Shown in pieces: positions 9,319 to 19,291 of a stretch of DNA of 64,000 bases. A program made the translations under genes and the position numbers. Location of the stretch: the NCBI GenBank assembly GCA_963704535.1, contig OY969916.1:2666001-2730000 (forward strand), written 5' to 3'. Each line of letters opens with the position of its first letter. Position 1 is the first letter of the stretch. This stretch comes from G963704535 sp963704535. Lineage in GTDB: Bacteria > Chloroflexota > Chloroflexia > Chloroflexales > Roseiflexaceae. Under the pieces are notes generated by a model. The model saw only the letters and a list, made by a program, of their open reading frames with translations. It did not search any database and was not told where the DNA came from.

Positions 9319-11547
9319 ATGACGGATAAGAAAACCACATTTGTGAAGGCGATTAACCAGGCGAATCAGATTCGCGAGTACTACTTGCATCTGGAGGGTG
9401 ACGAACGGCTGCCGATTGTGCTGGGAACAGGTCGAAATGCCGTCGTCTTTCTCGCGACGACCACCAGCAGCCTGAACTCGATTGCCAATAGCTACCACGC
9501 GATTAAATTCTTGCGTGATGATATCGACAAGCAGTATGCGAGAGCCTCGGCAGAACGATTTTTTCAGGAAGCCGCAAAGGTGAAGACATTTGACTTGCTC
9601 CAGGGCACCTTTGTACGCTACTTCGGCTGGGGTGCGATTGGGCGGCCAGGGCAGCTCGATGAAAAGGGTGATCTCCGAGATTACTGGTGGGATGATCAGT
9701 TTATCTACCATAAGGACCAGCTCGTCAACGACGCCGAGGATGACGAACTGAGTCGACTGCGCACCTACTACAACCTTCAAGGTCCATTCTATGTTCTTGA
9801 ACTCTGTCAAGGGACACTTCACGATCTGCTCGAAAAAAAGACCCTGTGGTCGAGCTTACCACCCTATTCGGTCTCCAATTTCAAGAGTAGCCTGTTGGCT
9901 CAACAGGAACGCATCGGCAAGGATATCGATGATATTGCGAACAAGTATCTCTTGCAGCACCCGGTTGGGCGATCCGGCTATGATATTCTCAATAGCTTCG
10001 ATAAGGAAAATCCGCACGCAAACAAGATCAGGAGCCGGGCGGTGCTCGAGATATTCCGGCAGATCGCCTATACCGTCTCCCAACTCCATAAGAAGAAAAA
10101 CAGCGTCGATCCGAATACCCACGAGCAGAAGATCACCGACCCCTTAGCCCATCGCGACTTAAAGCCCGGCAACATTTTCTTCAAACATGACGCGAATGTC
10201 GATGGTCTGAATCATATCTCCATCCAGCTCTCCGACCTGGGGTATGTCACCAATATCGCTCAGATAGAGAGCGGCGATATGACCATGCGCGCCGGGCAGA
10301 AAGGGATCGAATACCAGGCACCCGGTAGCCAGTTCTTCCGTGCGCCAGAGCAGTCGGAGCTACCGATCGAGGTGCGTGTCGATATCATTTCCGATCGGGT
10401 CGTGCGAATCACCGGCAGCAAGGTCGAGCGCATTGAACCCCAGGATTGGATCGTCATCAGCGACATTTTCAGCGAAAAGAAGAACACGACGCAAGATCAG
10501 GCACATCCACCTCGCATCGACCCCAAAATCTTCAAAATCAATCGGGTGACTCACCACAAAGGTGGGTACGGCGAGGAGAACGCCGACGCCTACTATGAGC
10601 TGGAATTGGATGAGCCGGTCATCACCTCCAGGAAGGAAGACCTCCAGGGGCAGATCAACCGCGCAACCGGATTCCAGACCGATGGTTTTAGCCTGGGCGC
10701 CATCCTGTATGATCTGATCAGCGGAGGCAGAAATCCTGAGTTGTTCTATACCTACTGTATTGTCAGTTTGATCAGCCAGTTGAAGCCGGGCGACAGCATC
10801 AAAGCGATCGTCGATATCCTCTGCCCAGAGGAGCCGGAAAGCCTGAGCGTCACAGGATACCAGAACTCTGGGGCCGAGGATCTCAACTTGGCCGAGCGCC
10901 GCAAGATGATGGAGGCTACCGTGGAGGCTGATACTCTCGACGACCTCCTCCAACGCATTTTGGAGGCGGCGTTCCACAAAGAAAACTTTGTCCCACGCAA
11001 GAAGCTGAGCTACACTGATAAGCTCAAAATTACGAACTTGCTCCGCAAGATCCCGGATATCGATAATCTGATTATTACGCTCCTGGATTCTTCTTTTTTC
11101 AAACATAGCCTCTCGGAAACCGATACCAAATCGCTTGATGACATCTTAAAGGCAAGCCTTGATCAGCAATTGAAAAATTATCGATTCCGGAACTTCGATC
11201 TGGTAAAGAGATTATTGGAAGATCGGCGCGGAGAAAAGATACCGCGCGATATCCTACAGATCATCGTGAGCTGTATGATACGAGACGTGGAGGGTTCATA
11301 CTATAAACGTGACGTCAATCTGGGTTTTTTAACGGATAGCAATTTTGATGCGACAACCCGCATTCACGACGAAGTACAGCGGTTGTTGAGCGAACCGCAA
11401 TATCGACTCCCCGATACGGGCTTTCCGAAATCGTTGGAGGACAATCTGCTGTTCAAGCTGCGTAGCTTGGCGCGTCATCCCGGCAGGAGCACTATCCCAC
11501 ACGCTGCGGATGGAAGTGACTCGTTATCCGGCCACACCGGCCCGTAG
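9319..11547 (+). CDS. Divergent Ser/Thr kinase with a large insertion
   Basis: The protein is 742 residues from ATG 9319, which has GAGGT nine bases upstream. Kinase motifs are GTGRNAVVF (about 36-44), Lys63 in HAIKFL, HRDLKPGN (278-285), DLG in place of DFG (306-308) and RAPEQ (341-345). Between APE and the helix-F aspartate (TDGFSLGAILYDL, about 454-466) lie roughly 105 residues rich in beta-like sequence instead of the usual dozen or so. A long inserted segment (about 110-235) also separates beta strands from HRD. After the kinase fold come about 270 helical residues without a recognised domain. Catalytic residues are kept, so activity is plausible. It follows the paralogue pair and precedes a zinc-ribbon membrane protein. 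Confidence 0.8.
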   Translation: MTDKKTTFVKAINQANQIREYYLHLEGDERLPIVLGTGRNAVVFLATTTSSLNSIANSYHAIKFLRDDIDKQYARASAERFFQEAAKVKTFDLLQGTFVRYFGWGAIGRPGQLDEKGDLRDYWWDDQFIYHKDQLVNDAEDDELSRLRTYYNLQGPFYVLELCQGTLHDLLEKKTLWSSLPPYSVSNFKSSLLAQQERIGKDIDDIANKYLLQHPVGRSGYDILNSFDKENPHANKIRSRAVLEIFRQIAYTVSQLHKKKNSVDPNTHEQKITDPLAHRDLKPGNIFFKHDANVDGLNHISIQLSDLGYVTNIAQIESGDMTMRAGQKGIEYQAPGSQFFRAPEQSELPIEVRVDIISDRVVRITGSKVERIEPQDWIVISDIFSEKKNTTQDQAHPPRIDPKIFKINRVTHHKGGYGEENADAYYELELDEPVITSRKEDLQGQINRATGFQTDGFSLGAILYDLISGGRNPELFYTYCIVSLISQLKPGDSIKAIVDILCPEEPESLSVTGYQNSGAEDLNLAERRKMMEATVEADTLDDLLQRILEAAFHKENFVPRKKLSYTDKLKITNLLRKIPDIDNLIITLLDSSFFKHSLSETDTKSLDDILKASLDQQLKNYRFRNFDLVKRLLEDRRGEKIPRDILQIIVSCMIRDVEGSYYKRDVNLGFLTDSNFDATTRIHDEVQRLLSEPQYRLPDTGFPKSLEDNLLFKLRSLARHPGRSTIPHAADGSDSLSGHTGP

Positions 11548-11565
11548 GGGTAAGGAGCAACATCA

Positions 11566-12375
11566 GTGCCTCGTCAAAGCTGCCCTCATTGTCAGGCATC
11601 TGTCTCTACACAGGTCCAATTCTGCCCTAGATGCGGTAAACGCCTTGCTCCTGCTGGTCAGGCGCCGGCCCAACAACGCAGTCTGGGGTTGCCCCTATAC
11701 AAAATCATCGCTGTCGTGCTGGCGTTGCTCATCGGGTATTTCGGCTGGGGGCGCATACGTGCCATCCTCGGCGCGTTCGATAGTCGACCGGCGCCGACAA
11801 CTTTCACGACATCTCCAGCGGCTACGGCGCCCATACCCACCTCACCACTACACAACCCAGCCACCAGCACACCGGGGCAGACCGCTACGGTTCTGGGTTC
11901 GCCGGAGGGAGCAGACGCAACCGCCACAGCCCAAGCGGCAGCCGAGCAGATGGCCCTAGCGCAGACAAGCACTGCGGTGGAAGCACTCGCCCAGGAAGCG
12001 ACCGCCCGTGCGCAACCGACGGCGCCACCGCCAACACAGCCTCCACCGCCTCCAAAGCCGACACCAACTCGATCGCCACCAGCGCTCTTTATGGCCATTC
12101 AAAGGACAGGAGCAGGAAACGACCCTAAATGCATCAATGTGCGTATCTTCCTGCCCGAGGGCTACCCGACTACCACGAATGGCTGGCAGCTTGTCGCGGA
12201 AGGGTTAGGCAGGGCATCAAGGTTCAACCAAGGTGGCTATGCCGCGCTGTGCGTCCCTGGAGATGGACAAGAGTTTACGTTCGCGATCCTCTCGGCGGGA
12301 GGAGTGAGAATCACTCAAGGCAACCGTGGTATTCCCGCGCGGGGTGGCGAGAATTTCGAAGCGTATACCAAATAG
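11566..12375 (+). CDS. Zinc-ribbon, single-pass membrane protein
   Basis: The product is 269 residues from a GTG start, with AAGGAG eight bases upstream. It has an N-terminal zinc ribbon (CPHC at residues 6-9, CPRC at 20-23), one transmembrane helix at about 44-62, an Ala/Thr/Pro-rich linker to about 170 and a compact C-terminal domain of about 95 residues that I do not recognise. The layout suggests a cytoplasmic ribbon with an extracellular sensor or wall-spanning tail. It begins 18 bases after the divergent kinase gene and is probably co-transcribed with it. Confidence 0.7.
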   Translation: MPRQSCPHCQASVSTQVQFCPRCGKRLAPAGQAPAQQRSLGLPLYKIIAVVLALLIGYFGWGRIRAILGAFDSRPAPTTFTTSPAATAPIPTSPLHNPATSTPGQTATVLGSPEGADATATAQAAAEQMALAQTSTAVEALAQEATARAQPTAPPPTQPPPPPKPTPTRSPPALFMAIQRTGAGNDPKCINVRIFLPEGYPTTTNGWQLVAEGLGRASRFNQGGYAALCVPGDGQEFTFAILSAGGVRITQGNRGIPARGGENFEAYTK

Positions 12376-12418
12376 TGCGTTAAGATCGAGTCGCTATCGA
12401 TACCCCTGGAGGCCACCC

Positions 12419-14144
<1,726 letters not shown>

Positions 14145-14159
14145 GGATGAGGAAGGGCG

Positions 14160-15353
14160 TTATTTTTTTCTACCAAATAGAAAGTTGCTCGATAAAAATT
14201 CAGCAGCTATCTCTTGTTCTCTCGGTAGGTAGATAGCAACAGAAACATTCATCTGTGACAGATATTTACACATTAACGGGCCGACATCACGCCAATCTAA
14301 GCCACCGAGTCCACAGCCCAGAGCTGGAACCGCTAAAGACTTAATACCCTCTTTCTTGTAGTTCTCAACCACCCAAAGTAACCCTTCCTCAATACCTTGA
14401 ATGTCCGAGTTCTCTCTCCAATGACGCTTTGTCGCAAACAGGAGAAACCATTTATTGGAGTTTGGATTAAGCATCGTCGTTGAGTCGTCGGCTAGTTGCT
14501 CATCCACAAAGGATTCACGCTTGTATAAGTATGGTTTCCCCATTTTCAATGTTTTTTTCCGACAGGCGTCCTGATAGATAACATAAACATCAGGAAATTG
14601 ATATTTTGCGCGTGATGCGACGCCCTTACCCATGATACCAACCGTATTCACACTTACTGTAAGTGTGTGCATCGTGGAGAAGAACATATCTCCTTCGACA
14701 AGAGATATGTTGTCAGAAATACGTAGATTCTTGCTGGGCTGGAAAAACATGTGCAATTCCGGCACAATCGGCACAGTGGTATTTCCTAACCGTTTTTTGA
14801 GCTCTTGTGCTGCGGGGTGGTTAGCAACATAGATTGTTTGGATGAGATCGGGCGGGATCACGTTGGGAACAAGGCACTCAGCCATAATCTTTCTTTTTGA
14901 TCCATCATCGGGGTTCCACCATTCACTATTGATAACATTCCACATCTCAAAGATGACAGGTAGCCCTTCTCGGACGGGCAATATGTCGGATGGATGGCTC
15001 GCTGCGTTACCAGTAGATATAAAGCTATCAGGGTAGCTCAAAATATCGGGGCGAATTCCGATAATAGCTATGTCTTTTTTATCCTTCTCACTTATGACGC
15101 GGTAGAGCATAGGGTTACGAGGCTGGAAGTAGAGATTGGCAAAACTCCACAAGCTTTTACCATCGGGTGTCAGTCGATCACGCCGGTTTGAGACAATTTG
15201 TGCATCATAGATCGGCGTGAATGGTACGTGGCGATCCTCTACAAGGGCGTGCGACAAAATCCCCTGTTCGAGCATGGACGGGATATTATTAATATGAGTG
15301 ATATAGTATAAACTCTTTACATCTGGTTTTTTTGAAGCGCTTTTCTGTACCAT
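14160..15353 (-). CDS. darTG: DarT-DarG fusion: DNA ADP-ribosyltransferase plus macrodomain
   Basis: A single 397-residue chain joins toxin and antitoxin modules. Residues about 14-190 match DarT (DUF4433), which ADP-ribosylates thymidine in single-stranded DNA: YYITHINNIPSMLEQGILSH, the Arg pair at 57-58, LYFQPRNPMLY and the catalytic Glu159 in MAECLVP. Residues about 215-385 are a DarG-type macrodomain, which removes ADP-ribose from DNA: NTVGIMGKG with the key Lys243, and the GCGLGGLDW loop (346-354). DarT and DarG are normally separate genes, and DarG normally carries an additional C-terminal DarT-binding domain, absent here. The gene is AT-rich compared with its neighbours, suggesting transfer. 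A sigma70 promoter with an adjoining LexA-like box lies upstream, and GAGGT sits six bases before the ATG. Confidence 0.88.
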   Translation of the reverse strand: MVQKSASKKPDVKSLYYITHINNIPSMLEQGILSHALVEDRHVPFTPIYDAQIVSNRRDRLTPDGKSLWSFANLYFQPRNPMLYRVISEKDKKDIAIIGIRPDILSYPDSFISTGNAASHPSDILPVREGLPVIFEMWNVINSEWWNPDDGSKRKIMAECLVPNVIPPDLIQTIYVANHPAAQELKKRLGNTTVPIVPELHMFFQPSKNLRISDNISLVEGDMFFSTMHTLTVSVNTVGIMGKGVASRAKYQFPDVYVIYQDACRKKTLKMGKPYLYKRESFVDEQLADDSTTMLNPNSNKWFLLFATKRHWRENSDIQGIEEGLLWVVENYKKEGIKSLAVPALGCGLGGLDWRDVGPLMCKYLSQMNVSVAIYLPREQEIAAEFLSSNFLFGRKK

Positions 15354-15388
15354 AGTTCAACCTCATAATCTCGAAACAGAGTGTCAAG

Positions 15389-15418
15389 ATTATAGCACAG
15401 ATGTAGGCCCATTGTAAA
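15389..15418 (-). promoter_or_regulatory. Sigma70-type promoter of the darTG gene
   Basis: Read on the minus strand, TTTACA (15418-15413) and TATAAT (15394-15389) are separated by 18 bases, close to the sigma70 consensus. The promoter is about 35 bases before the ATG at 15353. Confidence 0.7.
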
Positions 15419-15430
15419 GAACATACGTTC
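15419..15430. promoter_or_regulatory. LexA-like operator (GAAC-N4-GTTC)
   Basis: GAACATACGTTC directly abuts the -35 box of darTG. The pattern GAAC-N4-GTTC is the LexA box of Gram-positive bacteria, so SOS control of darTG is plausible. No lexA gene is in the window. Confidence 0.5.
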
Positions 15431-15547
15431 TTATATCAGATGGCACAAACTACCTCGTTGGGTGGGAGATGCTTAGAGGGGTACGCTCTCCAAGCCTCCC
15501 CTTATCCTGAATAGATTTGCGGTACGCTATCCTAAGCACCAATGCGC

Positions 15548-16375
15548 CTAGATATATCCTGTGCAGTCCTTCAGAAACGCCTCCAGCAGCGCGTTGAACT
15601 GCTCCGGCTGTTCCCAGTGGGGCGCGTGCCCAGCATCGGCGACCACCTGTACCGCGCCGCGCCACAGGGTCGGCATAGTCAGCGTGTTGATATAGGCCAG
15701 ATTCACCAGTTGCTCCTGCTCGCCGTGGAGCACCGCCAGCGGCGCCGTCAGACCGGCCACCACCTCGACTTCATCACGGTACCCGCCCGGCCCAATGCTG
15801 GCGCCCAGGTACGCCCGCGCCTGCCCGTCGGCGCGCCGGATATCGGCCTCGAACACGTGCGGAATTGGATGTAGGCCCGGCTTGAACAGCGCCTTGACGA
15901 ACGCCTCCACCTCCTCGTCGGTCAGCTCGGCCTTGAAGGCCGCCGCCATCGAGGGATTCGGCAGAAACGCGTCGTCCATAGCGGGCGGGAAGCCGATCGG
16001 CGGAGTGCCGAAGATCAACAGTCCGGGGGCGTCCGGCAGCAGCGCGCTGGCTTCGAGCACCACGTGGCCGCCCAGGCTCCAGCCCACCAGCACGGCATTG
16101 CTCAACCCAAGCTGCTCGACCACTCCCCGCACGATCTGCGCGTGGCCCGGCAAATTGTAGGTCGCCTGGGGATCGGCCGCCGGCGCGGATTCCCCATGAC
16201 CAGGCAGGTCGATCGCCAGCAGCCGGTGTTTTTTGCCGAGCGGGCTCTGGAGTTGATGCCGAAACGATTGCCCCGAGCACGAGTTGCCGTGTACCAGCAG
16301 CGCGGCCGGGCCGGTGCCGGTACTTTCGTAGACCGCGATCTCCTGGGCGCCGACGTGGATGGTTCTGGTCTTCAT
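15548..16375 (-). CDS. Alpha/beta hydrolase
   Basis: The product is 275 residues from the ATG at 16375; further upstream the frame runs through a palindrome and is not counted. It has the alpha/beta hydrolase layout: HGNSCSG oxyanion region, GHGES, nucleophile Ser in GWSLGG, and the catalytic His in GHAPHWEQP near the C-terminus, with an acidic residue expected in the LHGEQE segment. There is no signal peptide, so it is probably cytoplasmic. Likely an esterase, lactonase or haloperoxidase-like hydrolase; the substrate is unknown. It follows the acetoacetate-decarboxylase-like gene on the same strand. Confidence 0.85.
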   Translation of the reverse strand: MKTRTIHVGAQEIAVYESTGTGPAALLVHGNSCSGQSFRHQLQSPLGKKHRLLAIDLPGHGESAPAADPQATYNLPGHAQIVRGVVEQLGLSNAVLVGWSLGGHVVLEASALLPDAPGLLIFGTPPIGFPPAMDDAFLPNPSMAAAFKAELTDEEVEAFVKALFKPGLHPIPHVFEADIRRADGQARAYLGASIGPGGYRDEVEVVAGLTAPLAVLHGEQEQLVNLAYINTLTMPTLWRGAVQVVADAGHAPHWEQPEQFNALLEAFLKDCTGYI

Positions 16376-16428
16376 GTGTCGCAGCTCTTTCCTGAATGGT
16401 GAAAGGGGGAGGTGGTTCTTTTTCTTGC

Positions 16429-16472
16429 TTTTCTCGTGGATTTTGCCCGGCCGGGCAAAATCCACGAGAAAA
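16429..16472. repeat. Perfect 44-bp palindrome
   Basis: Two 22-base arms meet at 16450/16451 with no mismatch and no spacer. It lies between two minus-strand genes and may act as terminator or be a mobile palindromic repeat. It is not followed by a T-tract on the transcribed strand. Confidence 0.85.
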
Positions 16473-16501
16473 ATTGGGTGAAGTATCTTGCTGCCGAACT
16501 T

Positions 16502-16518
16502 CCTGAGCTTGTCGAAGG
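16502..16518. repeat. Short REP-like dispersed motif
   Basis: The 17-mer CCTGAGCTTGTCGAAGG resembles a short dispersed repeat I recall from many bacterial genomes. I see one copy here, so it is annotated from memory of the motif only. Confidence 0.35.
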
Positions 16519-16564
16519 GCAGGCAATAGAGCGTTGCGGGCGCCACCGCGTAACTCATGTCAAA

Positions 16565-17260
16565 TTACGAGCCCTTGGACGGTCCCATGTCCTCTTCGCC
16601 GCCGGGGTACACAAACGAGTCGCGCGGGGAATAGAAGCACGAGGCCGGTACAACCTCGAGCGGAGACGCGGGGCGCAGTGCGTAGACCGGGTGGCTGGGC
16701 TCCAGAAATTCGATCGAGACCACTTTGAAGGGGTCGGCAAGCTCGCCGATGTAGGGGTACAAGCCGCTGATCAGCCGATGCTTCACTTGCGTAATATAGC
16801 GCAGGTGGCCGCTGACGATGATCTCGGCCTTCTCGCCCACCTCGACCCGCGAACGGATGATCGGCGTGCCGTCGGAGTAGGTCGTCACCGTCAGAATCCC
16901 ATGATCAAGCTCAAGCTTGGTGGTGCCGGGCGTCGCCGGGACGCCGCGCTCTTTCACGTACTCGCGCATGCGCTCGGAAGAGTTGAAGTAGTGGGTAAAG
17001 AAGCGGGCGGGCGTGGCCCCATCCGGCGCGAAGTGATCGGCTACATCGAGACCCAGGTAGGTCAGCGAGTAGGCGCCAAAGCCGGTCGTCTGCTCTGCCG
17101 AGTCGACGATGTACTGGTTCATATACACCGCGTGATTCTTGGCCGGCTTCAGCGCGCGCGGCAGGAGCCGGGCGCAGGCGTCGGGGTCGGCGGGAATCCA
17201 GCTGGTATACAGCATCCTGCTGTGGAGGACGAGCTGAGGGGCAACAAGCGGAGTGGTCAT
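16565..17260 (-). CDS. Acetoacetate decarboxylase-like protein
   Basis: The product is 231 residues from the ATG at 17260, with AAGGA seven bases upstream. The N-terminal ARLLPRALKPAK segment, the central YLGLDV and RYITQVKHRLISG segments and the overall length suit the acetoacetate decarboxylase superfamily. Members use a Lys Schiff base; I cannot assign the catalytic Lys with certainty, so decarboxylase activity is not assured and some family members catalyse aldolase or dehydratase reactions. It sits upstream of an alpha/beta hydrolase on the same strand. Confidence 0.6.
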   Translation of the reverse strand: MTTPLVAPQLVLHSRMLYTSWIPADPDACARLLPRALKPAKNHAVYMNQYIVDSAEQTTGFGAYSLTYLGLDVADHFAPDGATPARFFTHYFNSSERMREYVKERGVPATPGTTKLELDHGILTVTTYSDGTPIIRSRVEVGEKAEIIVSGHLRYITQVKHRLISGLYPYIGELADPFKVVSIEFLEPSHPVYALRPASPLEVVPASCFYSPRDSFVYPGGEEDMGPSKGS

Positions 17261-17524
17261 GTCAGTTCCTTCTCGTAACAAGGCTCTTATCGAACAGGTG
17301 GAGACAGCCGAAGTTCGGATCGTACGACTCTACGTGGCGTTCATTCGCGGAAGATCACGTTTGCTTTCATAGTGGATACTGGCCTACTAAATATAGAACG
17401 TGCGCGCTGCGCCGTCAATCGGCCTTTGGCCTGAGTGTCGCGTAGACCTCGTGGAGGAGGCCGTGCGGGTCATGTTCGGCGACGATTCAGGATCGCCTTG
17501 TCATCTTATCATCGTGTCATCTTG

Positions 17525-18343
17525 TCACCCGGTCGCCTCGTCAGGAGTAGCCGAAACATCGCCCTGCTCAGCCTCATTGCCGGTGGGCTCAGGCTCGTCG
17601 GACGGGCCGGTCGCGCCGGCCTGCACCGCCGACATGGAGCGAATGGCCGCGTAGGGCGGCCACTGGCTGTGGCTGACCAGGACTGCGGTCGCCTCCTGCG
17701 AGTTCAGGACGAACGCCGGCACCCGGCAGCGCCGGTGGCGCCAGGCGCAGACGACGCGGTGATTGCCGTCGAGGATGATATGCGCCGTCCCATCGAGCTG
17801 TACCAGGCCCAGCGGGTGAGGCAGCAGCAAGATCGGGCGCGGCGTGCGGCGGCGCGGCAGCAGGACGCGCTGGAGATAGGCATGGTCGATGCTGACCTGG
17901 CCCCGCTGGTAGGGCTGCACTAGCGGCTCGATCGGAAAATAAGTCGGTCGGCGCCCCTGGATGAGGGCGTAGGCCGGGGTCACCCGCCAGCAGAAGCACT
18001 GTTGGGGCCGGCTAGTCGAGAACACCAGCACCTGCGACATGCCGGGCGCGAAGGGGATCTGCGGGGCCAGGCGGCGCGCCAGGTCGGCGCGCCGGGCGCG
18101 GGCCAAGAGCGCGGTCATGGCGAATAGGAGGGCGGCCTTGCGGGTACACTGCTCTTCGCTGGCCTCCGGCCAGGCCAGGGCCTCGGCGGTCGCCGCGTCG
18201 ATCAGGTCCAGGTCGTCGTGCTGGGCGGCGACGGCGACCGCCCCCAGCAGCCGCCGCTCCGGCCGGCGGCGCTGGCCGATCCGGGCGATGATCCGCGCGT
18301 GGCCGGCTTCCTCCAGCCACTGCAACGCCGGCAAGAAGGGCAT
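17525..18343 (-). CDS. ParB-like domain protein
   Basis: The product is 272 residues from the ATG at 18343, preceded by GGAG; a GTG two codons upstream overlaps that site and is less likely. The first half is helical without a recognised domain. Residues about 145-215 contain a ParB/Srx-like core: a region that would hold the site positions, then HIILDGNHRVVCAW followed by VPAFVL, the usual DGNHR signature. The last 40 residues are acidic and low-complexity. ParB-like folds can bind nucleotide (CTPase) or act as nucleases; neither can be settled here. A LexA-like box overlaps its presumed promoter region. Confidence 0.6.
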   Translation of the reverse strand: MPFLPALQWLEEAGHARIIARIGQRRRPERRLLGAVAVAAQHDDLDLIDAATAEALAWPEASEEQCTRKAALLFAMTALLARARRADLARRLAPQIPFAPGMSQVLVFSTSRPQQCFCWRVTPAYALIQGRRPTYFPIEPLVQPYQRGQVSIDHAYLQRVLLPRRRTPRPILLLPHPLGLVQLDGTAHIILDGNHRVVCAWRHRRCRVPAFVLNSQEATAVLVSHSQWPPYAAIRSMSAVQAGATGPSDEPEPTGNEAEQGDVSATPDEATG

Positions 18344-18375
18344 ATCCACTCCTCAGGCCCACCGGCCACTTGCTC

Positions 18376-18387
18376 GAACATATGTTC
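18376..18387. promoter_or_regulatory. LexA-like operator between ParB-like gene and mug
   Basis: GAACATATGTTC is a perfect palindrome and matches the Gram-positive LexA box. It lies 33 bases upstream of the ParB-like start and 131 bases upstream of mug, so it probably controls the former. Confidence 0.5.
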
Positions 18388-18457
18388 TTATTGGCCTATG
18401 GTAGCAAATGTGGCGCCCTTTTGTCAATAGGCTAAAGCCTGTGGAAGGAAGGTTTTA

Positions 18458-18486
18458 TTGATGAAATGAGGAAACGCGGCTATCAT
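18458..18486 (+). promoter_or_regulatory. Putative sigma70 promoter of mug
   Basis: TTGATG (18458-18463) and TATCAT (18481-18486) are 17 bases apart and 32 bases upstream of the mug ATG. Confidence 0.45.
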
Positions 18487-18518
18487 GGCGCGCGTCGACT
18501 GATAGCATTCGGAGAACT

Positions 18519-19094
18519 ATGCGCTCACATAAGCCAACCAAGGCCGAGATCCTGGCCAGCGCCGGCAAGACCCTGCCGGACGTGATCGGGCCGGGGCTGC
18601 GCGTGCTCTTCTGCGGGATCAATCCAGGGCTGTATTCGGGCGCAACCGGCCACCACTTTGCCCGCCCCGGCAACCGCTTCTGGCCTACGCTCTATGGGGC
18701 GGGATTTACACCTCGGCTGCTCAAGCCAGCAGAGGAGCAGGAACTGCTAACCTACGGCTACGGCATTACCAACCTGGTGGAGCGGGCCACGGCGACCGCC
18801 GCAGAGCTGACCGCAGAAGAACTTGCGATTGGTGGGAAGAGGCTGCACGCCAAGGTTGAACAGTATCAGCCGCAGGTGCTGGCTATCCTGGGCATCAGCG
18901 CCTACCGGCTAGCATTCAACCAGCCGCGCGCTGTCCTCGGAAAACAACATGACACCTTTGGAACAACACAGCTCTACATTCTTCCCAATCCTTCCGGCCT
19001 CAACGCCCATTACACGCCCGCCGATCTCGCGCGGGTCTATGGGGAGTTTCGTCAGACGATCGAAGCAGCCGCCGATTCGAACATTCCTTCTTAG
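18519..19094 (+). CDS. mug: G/U mismatch-specific DNA glycosylase
   Basis: The 191-residue product removes uracil or thymine mispaired with guanine, the first step of base excision repair. It carries the family signature GINPGLYSGATGHHFA with PGNRFW next to it (about residues 32-55), and the second active-site motif LPNPSGLNAH (about 155-164). GGAG is seven bases before the ATG. Length and both motifs are typical. It is monocistronic, with its own promoter and a repeat-type hairpin downstream. Confidence 0.93.
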   Translation: MRSHKPTKAEILASAGKTLPDVIGPGLRVLFCGINPGLYSGATGHHFARPGNRFWPTLYGAGFTPRLLKPAEEQELLTYGYGITNLVERATATAAELTAEELAIGGKRLHAKVEQYQPQVLAILGISAYRLAFNQPRAVLGKQHDTFGTTQLYILPNPSGLNAHYTPADLARVYGEFRQTIEAAADSNIPS

Positions 19095-19115
19095 GCATGT
19101 TTCAAAAGCGGGCCG

Positions 19116-19258
19116 TTCGACTTTACAATGTGGGTGGGGGAGGCTGAGGGGGCTGCCCCCTCAAACCCCCTTTTTTCCAGAAAGTGACGCTATTCGACTT
19201 TACAATGTGGGTGGGAGAGGCTGAGGGGGCTGCCCCCTCAAACCCCCTTTTTTCCCAG
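19116..19258. repeat. Tandem pair of hairpin repeats
   Basis: Two copies of a unit of about 65 bases start at 19116 and 19193 (77-base period). Each contains the hairpin TGAGGGGG-CTG-CCCCCTCA followed within a few bases by a run of T, so they may also terminate mug transcripts. Confidence 0.8.
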
Positions 19259-19291
19259 AACTGGCCCTCTAGCGCATACAAAGGAGTACTT

